A DNA stretch of 11,460 nucleotides from assembly GCA_021813645.1 (NCBI GenBank), contig JAKAJW010000146.1, positions 1 through 11,460 of the forward strand. The letters run 5' to 3'. Shown here piece by piece: positions 7,429 to 11,460 of the stretch. A model generated the notes under the pieces. That model worked only from the letters and a program-made list of their open reading frames with translations, was not told where the DNA came from and did not search any database. This DNA comes from Pseudomonadota bacterium (lineage in GTDB: Bacteria; Pseudomonadota; Alphaproteobacteria; Rhodobacterales; Rhodobacteraceae). The translations under genes were made by a program, and so were the position numbers. Positions within the stretch are counted from its first letter, which is position 1; each line of letters opens with the position of its first letter.

Positions 7429-8976
7429 TCAGGCGCTCTGGCGGCTGCCTTGCACGACGCCGGGGCGGCGCGACGGCGCGGGCTTGAAACCGATCAGCGA
7501 GGCGCCGCCCGGCAGGGCCGCGAAACGGCAGCTCAGCAGCCTGCCGTCGTTCAGCCGGGCCTCGCCCTGCCAGGGTTGGCGGGCGCCGGTTTCCAGCACG
7601 AAGGTCTGGGCCTCGCTCCAGACCGGCGACAGCGCCGAGAGCCGCTGCCAGGAGTTGACCGCCTCGGCGATCGACGCATCGCGCGGCAAGCCCGAGGCGT
7701 CGTGCCACAGCTGGTCATAGGCGGTGTTGGAAAACAGCAGCAGCCCGGTGGGCGCGAAGACGGCGATCGCCTCCTCGAGGCTGTCGAACACGGCATGGCT
7801 GAGCTGCAGGTCGCCGCGGAACCGGCGGGCCAGCGCGGTTTCGGCGCTGATGTCCTCGATCACGAAGGCCAGCGCCCCGTCGGGATGCGGCCGGCCGTTG
7901 ACGCGGTAGGTCTGGCCGTTCGGCAGGGTCCAGGTTTCCGCATATTCGCCGGAAGCGGCCGCCTTTTCGAGCGCCGCGATCTCGGCCCGCCAGGTCTTGT
8001 AGTCGCGTGGCTCGGGCAGCATCTGATGCTCGCGCATCGCGTCGAGCATGGCCAGCAGCGTCGGCCGGCCGGAAAGGAAGTCCGCCGGCAAGCCGGTCAG
8101 GTCGATCAGCGCAGGGTTGAACAGAGCCAGGCGGCGCTTGCGGTCGAAGATCGCCAAGCCGATGGTGAGATGGCCGAAGGTCTTGGTCAGGGTCTGCATG
8201 AAGCTGCGCAGCGCCTGTTCGGCATGCACCGTGGTATCGGCGGGAAGGGCGAAATAGACCCGGTCGCCGCCCAGCGGGAAGCCCTGGATATCGAACCAGC
8301 GCGGCTCCGGCCTGTCGGGCAGGGTCAGCGCGCAACGCTGGCATTCGGGCGTGCTGGTGGCGCCGATCAGCTTGGGGAAAAGTCCGGGCAGCGGCCAGGC
8401 CTGCACCTCGGCCCCCGGCCGCTGCGCGGCGACCAGATCGAGATAGCCACGGTTGGCCCAGGTGATGGTGCCATCGGCATCTTCGCGCCAAGCCGGAAAG
8501 GGCGCGCGATCGAGCGTGGCCCGCAAGCTTGCCAATTCCTCTTCCAGCGCATGCTGGTTGAGTCCCTCCGCCCCCTGCGAATCCGGTTCGCTCAGGACGA
8601 TCCTGGTCAGGCCGCCGAGCCATTCCGCCCGCAGGCTCAGAGGATTGCGGGTGGCGCCGGCGAGAGTGAGCCGCCCGTAGTCGGGCAGCCGGGCGAGCTT
8701 TTCCTCCAATCCAGGGAAGCGGGGTGCGGCATAGGCCATCAGCCTTGCCCAGGGGTCGCCGCCGACCGGGCTGCGCGACAGCAGGGCGCGACCGCTTTCG
8801 CTGGCGTCGACCAGCTCGGTGCGGTCGAATAGGAACACGCAGGCGCCCGATGTCTCCGAGAAGATTCCGAACGGTTTCGTCGAGTTGCGCGACAGAACGC
8901 TGCGCAAGGCCCACAATGCGACCAATGCAGCCCCACATGACGATGCAACGATCGTCGCGAGATGCAGCCAAGTCAT
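7429..8976 (-). CDS. divL: Membrane-anchored multi-PAS protein, probable kinase-less DivL
   Basis: A 515-residue protein with one N-terminal membrane segment at about residues 4-24, then apparently four PAS-like modules: a degenerate one at about 42-130, about 155-245 (with WANRGYLDL), about 265-380 (PAS_7-like, with LFNPALIDLTGLP) and about 397-497 (with LFSNTAYDQLW). It ends right after the last PAS; there is no phosphoacceptor His or Tyr box, no N, G1 or G2 ATP-binding box and no receiver or GGDEF domain. Caulobacter DivL, an allosteric activator of CckA in the CtrA relay, has the same membrane-PAS layout but carries a pseudo-kinase C-terminus (about 770 residues). A PAS-domain DivL acting on CckA-ChpT-CtrA and gene transfer agent production is reported in Rhodobacter capsulatus. 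Position just before tsaE, as I recall for divL in other alphaproteobacteria, and a CtrA box upstream support the call. GGGGA lies about 7 bases before the ATG. An uncharacterised PAS sensor is the alternative. Confidence 0.65.
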   Translation of the reverse strand: MTWLHLATIVASSCGAALVALWALRSVLSRNSTKPFGIFSETSGACVFLFDRTELVDASESGRALLSRSPVGGDPWARLMAYAAPRFPGLEEKLARLPDYGRLTLAGATRNPLSLRAEWLGGLTRIVLSEPDSQGAEGLNQHALEEELASLRATLDRAPFPAWREDADGTITWANRGYLDLVAAQRPGAEVQAWPLPGLFPKLIGATSTPECQRCALTLPDRPEPRWFDIQGFPLGGDRVYFALPADTTVHAEQALRSFMQTLTKTFGHLTIGLAIFDRKRRLALFNPALIDLTGLPADFLSGRPTLLAMLDAMREHQMLPEPRDYKTWRAEIAALEKAAASGEYAETWTLPNGQTYRVNGRPHPDGALAFVIEDISAETALARRFRGDLQLSHAVFDSLEEAIAVFAPTGLLLFSNTAYDQLWHDASGLPRDASIAEAVNSWQRLSALSPVWSEAQTFVLETGARQPWQGEARLNDGRLLSCRFAALPGGASLIGFKPAPSRRPGVVQGSRQSA

Positions 8977-9014
8977 GTCCGTTTCCCCAGGCGGCCCTTT
9001 GACGGGCTCACAAA

Positions 9015-9020
9015 AGTATA
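9015..9020 (-). promoter_or_regulatory. Candidate -10 element of the divL-like gene
   Basis: TATACT on the minus strand (5 of 6 to TATAAT). It would start transcription near 9008, giving a leader of about 31 bases to the ATG at 8976. There is no good -35 hexamer at 16-18 bases; instead the CtrA box occupies that place, as is typical for CtrA-activated promoters. Confidence 0.5.
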
Positions 9021-9042
9021 TGTAAACCAGAGATTGAAAACG

Positions 9043-9057
9043 TTAACGATTCGTTAA
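9043..9057 (-). promoter_or_regulatory. CtrA-binding box TTAA-N7-TTAA upstream of the divL-like gene
   Basis: An exact match to the alphaproteobacterial CtrA consensus: TTAA at 9043-9046, seven bases, TTAA at 9054-9057. Each half is extended to the palindrome CGTTAACG (9041-9048 and 9052-9059), so the site reads the same on both strands. Measured from the TATACT element, it spans about -35 to -49, where CtrA sits at activated promoters in Caulobacter. It faces the divL-like gene, since regB ends on its other side. The motif is seen; binding is inferred. Confidence 0.7.
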
Positions 9058-9058
9058 C

Positions 9059-9078
9059 GTGGAAAACCTTGTGGAAAA
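9059..9078 (-). promoter_or_regulatory. Pair of DnaA-box-like sites
   Basis: On the minus strand TTTTCCACA at 9078-9070 fits the relaxed DnaA box TTWTNCACA exactly, and TTTTCCACG at 9066-9058 misses it by one base. The shared 8-mer GTGGAAAA (plus strand) starts at 9059 and again at 9071, 12 bases apart. The pair directly abuts the CtrA box. Could be a DnaA target, or just AT-rich promoter sequence. Confidence 0.35.
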
Positions 9079-9087
9079 ACTGTCCGC

Positions 9088-9106
9088 TTGAGGCGCCTTT
9101 GAGGCG
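9088..9106 (-). terminator. Weak possible terminator after regB
   Basis: Just past the regB stop the minus strand can form a 5-bp hairpin CGCCT/AGGCG with a 3-base loop (9106-9094). The T run at 9079-9075 lies 14 bases further on, so this is not a canonical intrinsic terminator. The same bases are part of a direct repeat, TTGAGGCG at 9088 and 9099 on the plus strand, so the hairpin may be incidental. Confidence 0.2.
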
Positions 9107-9108
9107 AA

Positions 9109-10503
9109 TTACGGCGCGACCGGCAGGTTCGCCCCGAGCGCCCCGCTGCTCTCCGCCTCGATCCTGCCGCGCGGCCAAATCACTTCGACGATGGCGCCGC
9201 AACGCCCCGGGCGGCGGCCCTCGGGCAGGTGGGGATCGGCGGCATTGGCGAAGCTGAGTTCTGCCCCCGAACGTTCGAGCAGGGTCTTGGCGATGAACAG
9301 GCCGAGGCCCATCCCTTCATACTCCGGCCGCTCTACTTGCGGTTGAGTGGCGATCCGCGCCCGCAGGAAGGGATCGCCGATCCGGCCGAGCACATGCGGC
9401 GGATAGCCCGGCCCGTCGTCGACCACCCGGATCGAGAGCGACTCCGGGCTCCACTCCGCCTCGATCCAAACGGTGCTGGCGGCGAAATCGACGGCATTCT
9501 GGATCAGGTTGCGCAGGCCGTGGATGATCTCCGGCTGGCGGGCGACGACCGGTTGCCGCTCTTCGCCGCCGCGGACCGGCTGGGCGGTGATCTCCAGCGC
9601 CTTGCCGCGGTTGAGATGCGGCTCCGCGGCCTCGCGCAGGATCGCCTCGATGGGCGCCCGGTGCATGTGCAGGTCGTCTTTGCCGGCCCGGCCCATCGAG
9701 CGCAGGATGTCGCGACAGCGATCGGCCTGGTTGCGGATCAGCGCGGCGTCCTCGGCCAGTTCGGGCTGGTCCTTCAGCTCTTCGATCAATTCGGTCGAGA
9801 CGAGCTTGATCGTGGCGAGCGGCGTGCCGAGCTCATGCGCGGCGGCGGCCACCACGCCGCCGAGGTCGATCAGCTTCTGCGCCCGGGCCAGCGCCATCTG
9901 GGTGGCTAGCAGCGCCTCGGAGACCGAGCGGATCTCGGAGGCGACGCGGCGGGAATAGAGGCCGATGAAGACGATGCCGATGACGATGGCGAGCCAGAAG
10001 CCGAAGCGCAGCGTGCGCGGCACCATCAGCAGATGGCCGTCGGCCAGCTCCAGCGGCATGCCGAAGGCGGCGACGACGGAGATCAGCACGATCGCCATGC
10101 CGCCCAGCACCAGCGTGGTGCGCAGTTGCAGGGCGGTGGCCGAGATCGTCACCGGGGCCAGGATCAGCAGGGCGAAAGGATTGTCGAGCCCGCCGGTGAG
10201 GAACAAGAGACAGGACAGCTGCGACAGGTCGAACATCAAGGTGAGCAGCGCCTCGAGTTCGGTCAGCCGCTTGTTGGCGGGCAGGATGGCGATGGCGGCC
10301 AGGTTGGCGCCGACCGCGGCCCCCACCACCAGCAGGCACAGACCGAGTTCGAGCTGAACGCCATAGACGAAGACGGCGGAAAAGATCGCCGTGAGCTGGC
10401 CGAGGATTGCCATCCAGCGCAGCAGGACCAGGGTGCGAATCCGCACCCAGTCGCTGCCGCGGCTGTCGCGAAGGCTTGGTGAGATCTGGCTGTGCAGCGT
10501 CAA
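9109..10503 (-). CDS. regB: Global redox-sensing histidine kinase RegB/PrrB
   Basis: RegB autophosphorylates under low oxygen or a reduced quinone pool and passes phosphate to RegA, controlling photosynthesis, carbon and nitrogen fixation and respiration genes. The 464-residue protein has about six N-terminal membrane segments (roughly residues 25-185), the ubiquinone-binding GGLDNPF box at 104-110, the H-box HELGTPL with His223, the redox-switch cysteine Cys263 in DRCRDILRSMG followed by KDD, the N-box NLIQNAVDF at 332-340, DDGPGYP at 362-368 and GMGLGLFIAKTLLE at 397-410. The His-to-Cys spacing of 40 equals that of R. capsulatus (His225, Cys265). The start is TTG at 10503: it is the first start codon after an in-frame stop, and the following residues align with known N-termini (RGSDWVRIRTLVLLRWMA). 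No clear Shine-Dalgarno precedes it. The gene is divergent from senC-regA, the classic order. Confidence 0.97.
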   Translation of the reverse strand: MTLHSQISPSLRDSRGSDWVRIRTLVLLRWMAILGQLTAIFSAVFVYGVQLELGLCLLVVGAAVGANLAAIAILPANKRLTELEALLTLMFDLSQLSCLLFLTGGLDNPFALLILAPVTISATALQLRTTLVLGGMAIVLISVVAAFGMPLELADGHLLMVPRTLRFGFWLAIVIGIVFIGLYSRRVASEIRSVSEALLATQMALARAQKLIDLGGVVAAAAHELGTPLATIKLVSTELIEELKDQPELAEDAALIRNQADRCRDILRSMGRAGKDDLHMHRAPIEAILREAAEPHLNRGKALEITAQPVRGGEERQPVVARQPEIIHGLRNLIQNAVDFAASTVWIEAEWSPESLSIRVVDDGPGYPPHVLGRIGDPFLRARIATQPQVERPEYEGMGLGLFIAKTLLERSGAELSFANAADPHLPEGRRPGRCGAIVEVIWPRGRIEAESSGALGANLPVAP

Positions 10504-10535
10504 GGGAAAGTCGTCGCCCGGGTCAGAGTGTCCTA

Positions 10536-10564
10536 TTGTTAGGCTGCGACGGATCGGGGATCAA
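10536..10564 (-). promoter_or_regulatory. Tentative regB promoter
   Basis: On the minus strand TTGATC (10564-10559) and TAACAA (10541-10536) are separated by 17 bases, placing a start about 26 bases before the regB TTG. The -35 fits 4 of 6 and the -10 only 3 of 6. The 91-base gap must hold the promoters for both regB and senC; for senC only a poor TATTGT at 10534-10539 is visible. I could not find a convincing RegA box of the GCGNC-spacer-GNCGC type. Confidence 0.25.
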
Positions 10565-10580
10565 TGAGCCGCGCGCTACG

Positions 10581-10585
10581 GGAGG
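10581..10585 (+). promoter_or_regulatory. Ribosome binding site for senC
   Basis: GGAGG, 9 bases before the ATG at 10595. It selects this start over the ATG at 10564, which is in another frame. Confidence 0.75.
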
Positions 10586-10594
10586 ATATCGGCG

Positions 10595-11224
10595 ATGACC
10601 AAAATCTATGCCGCGACGGCGGCCGTGTTCATTGCGCTTTTGTTGGGCGGGCTGACCTATTTCGTTCTTGTGGGTCAGAACCAGGATCCGTTCAGCCGCT
10701 GTCGCACCGGCCAGGTCACCGCCGGCATGGGCAGCATCGGCGGGCCGTTTACCTTGGTGAATGAAGACGGCCAGGCGGTGACCGACAAGGAGGTTCTGAA
10801 AGGCCCCTCGCTGGTTTATTTCGGCTACACCTTCTGCCCCGACCTTTGCCCGGTGGACAATGCGCGCAACGCCGAGGCGGTGGACATCCTTGCCAAACAC
10901 GGGATCGACGTGACGCCGGTGTTCATCACCATCGATCCGAAACGCGATACGCCGCAAGTAATGCGCGACTTCACCGAGAATTTCTCGCCAAAGATGATTG
11001 GATTAACTGGCACTCTCGAACAAGTAGATGCCGCCGCAAAAGAATACCGGGTCTATCACAAGATTCAGGACCCTACCCAGAAGTATTATCTAATAGATCA
11101 TTCCACCTTTACCTATCTGATGCTTCCCGGCCGCGGCTTTGTCGACTTCTTCCGCCGCGAGGAGACGCCGGAACAGATGGCCGATCGCGTCGCCTGTTTC
11201 GTGAAGGCATCGCACGGTATTTGA
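10595..11224 (+). CDS. senC: SCO1/SenC/PrrC-family copper protein
   Basis: SenC (PrrC) is a membrane-tethered, periplasm-facing copper-binding thioredoxin-fold protein needed for full cytochrome oxidase activity, and it is linked to Reg/Prr signalling. The 209-residue protein has an N-terminal membrane anchor at about residues 7-26, the CPDLCP copper motif (Cys81, Cys85), ITIDPKRDTP at 111-120 and the distal copper ligand His169 in YLIDHSTFTYL. All three ligands of Sco1 are present. It lies divergent from regB and 58 bases ahead of regA, so it is probably co-transcribed with regA. Codons about 134-168 are noticeably richer in A/T-ending triplets (TTA, GTA, CTA, ATA) than the rest of the window, though the protein motif content is normal. 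Confidence 0.95.
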   Translation: MTKIYAATAAVFIALLLGGLTYFVLVGQNQDPFSRCRTGQVTAGMGSIGGPFTLVNEDGQAVTDKEVLKGPSLVYFGYTFCPDLCPVDNARNAEAVDILAKHGIDVTPVFITIDPKRDTPQVMRDFTENFSPKMIGLTGTLEQVDAAAKEYRVYHKIQDPTQKYYLIDHSTFTYLMLPGRGFVDFFRREETPEQMADRVACFVKASHGI

Positions 11225-11282
11225 CCGCATCGCCCGATGTCCCTAAGAGATTCCTGTAAGATAGGACTATTCGGGGACAAAA

Positions 11283-11460
11283 ATGCCGGAAGACGAGGAT
11301 TTGGCGAGCCTTGGCGCGGACCGCTCGCTGTTGCTGGTCGACGACGACGAGCCCTTCGTCAAGCGGCTCGCCCGCGCGATGGAGAAGCGCGGGTTCGAGC
11401 CTGAGACGGCAGAAAGCGTGGCGGCCGGCAAGTCGATCGCGACAAGCCAGCCACTGGCCT
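11283..11460 (+). CDS. regA: Redox response regulator RegA/PrrA, N-terminal part only
   Basis: The first 59 codons of RegA, the DNA-binding response regulator phosphorylated by RegB. Seen: SLLLVDDDEPFVKRLARAMEK, containing the acidic pocket aspartates of a receiver domain (Asp at about 20-22), and RGFEPETAESVAAGK, which match the RegA N-terminus closely. The phospho-acceptor aspartate (about residue 63) and the Fis-type helix-turn-helix fall outside the window. GGGGA at 11273-11277 lies 5 bases before the ATG. The 58-base gap after senC may carry a weak separate promoter (TTGACC overlapping the senC stop), but I see no good -10. Confidence 0.95.
   Translation, partial: MPEDEDLASLGADRSLLLVDDDEPFVKRLARAMEKRGFEPETAESVAAGKSIATSQPLA

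Noticed and set aside
7165..8832. 555-residue plus-strand frame opposite the PAS-domain gene
   Set aside because: Low-complexity antisense shadow; the minus-strand frame has a membrane segment and PAS modules.
10523..10957. 144-residue minus-strand frame across the senC start and regB-senC gap
   Set aside because: Opposes the clear SenC coding frame and its ribosome binding site; no domain seen.
11221..11249. Separate regA promoter, TTGACC plus TAAGAG at 17 bases
   Set aside because: The -10 is poor and the -35 overlaps the senC stop; not enough to call, though a regA-only transcript is possible.

Overview
The window reads as chromosomal DNA from a very GC-rich alphaproteobacterium of the Rhodobacterales (Rhodobacter/Rhodovulum/Paracoccus type). 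Two things point there. One is a complete RegB/PrrB redox sensor kinase divergent from a SenC/PrrC copper protein and the start of RegA/PrrA, which is the classic Rhodobacter reg/prr arrangement. The other is the alphaproteobacterial form of AddAB. I see no phage, IS element, CRISPR array, tRNA or rRNA. Coding is nearly wall to wall, and no stretch longer than 132 bases lacks a gene.

Layout. On the minus strand, read from high to low coordinates: regB (10503-9109); a 132-base AT-richer regulatory gap; a membrane-anchored PAS-domain protein that I take to be a kinase-less DivL (8976-7429); tsaE (7370-6873); an AmgK-like sugar kinase (6883-5876, TTG start); a MurU-like nucleotidyltransferase (5900-5211); addB (5218-2291); and addA (2294 to beyond the window, N-terminal two thirds only). 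The last five genes overlap one another by 4 to 25 bases and look like one translationally coupled transcript. On the plus strand: senC (10595-11224) and the first 59 codons of regA (11283 onward).

How the genes fit together. RegB senses the redox/quinone state and phosphorylates RegA; SenC is a Sco1-type copper chaperone linked to cytochrome oxidase assembly and to Reg signalling. The long minus-strand run joins a likely cell-cycle (CtrA pathway) regulator, tRNA t6A modification (TsaE), cell-wall sugar recycling (AmgK/MurU: anomeric kinase then UDP transfer), and double-strand-break repair (AddB/AddA).

The most interesting spot is the gap upstream of the DivL-like gene. It holds a perfect TTAA-N7-TTAA CtrA box placed at about -35 to -49 relative to a TATACT -10 element. 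Next to it are a pair of DnaA-box-like 8-mers and a third pair of phased repeats. Since DivL acts on the CckA-ChpT-CtrA relay, this suggests a feedback loop from CtrA (perhaps also DnaA) onto divL. I found no wholly new system; the other points are start-codon corrections, missing motifs and a patch of rare codons in senC.
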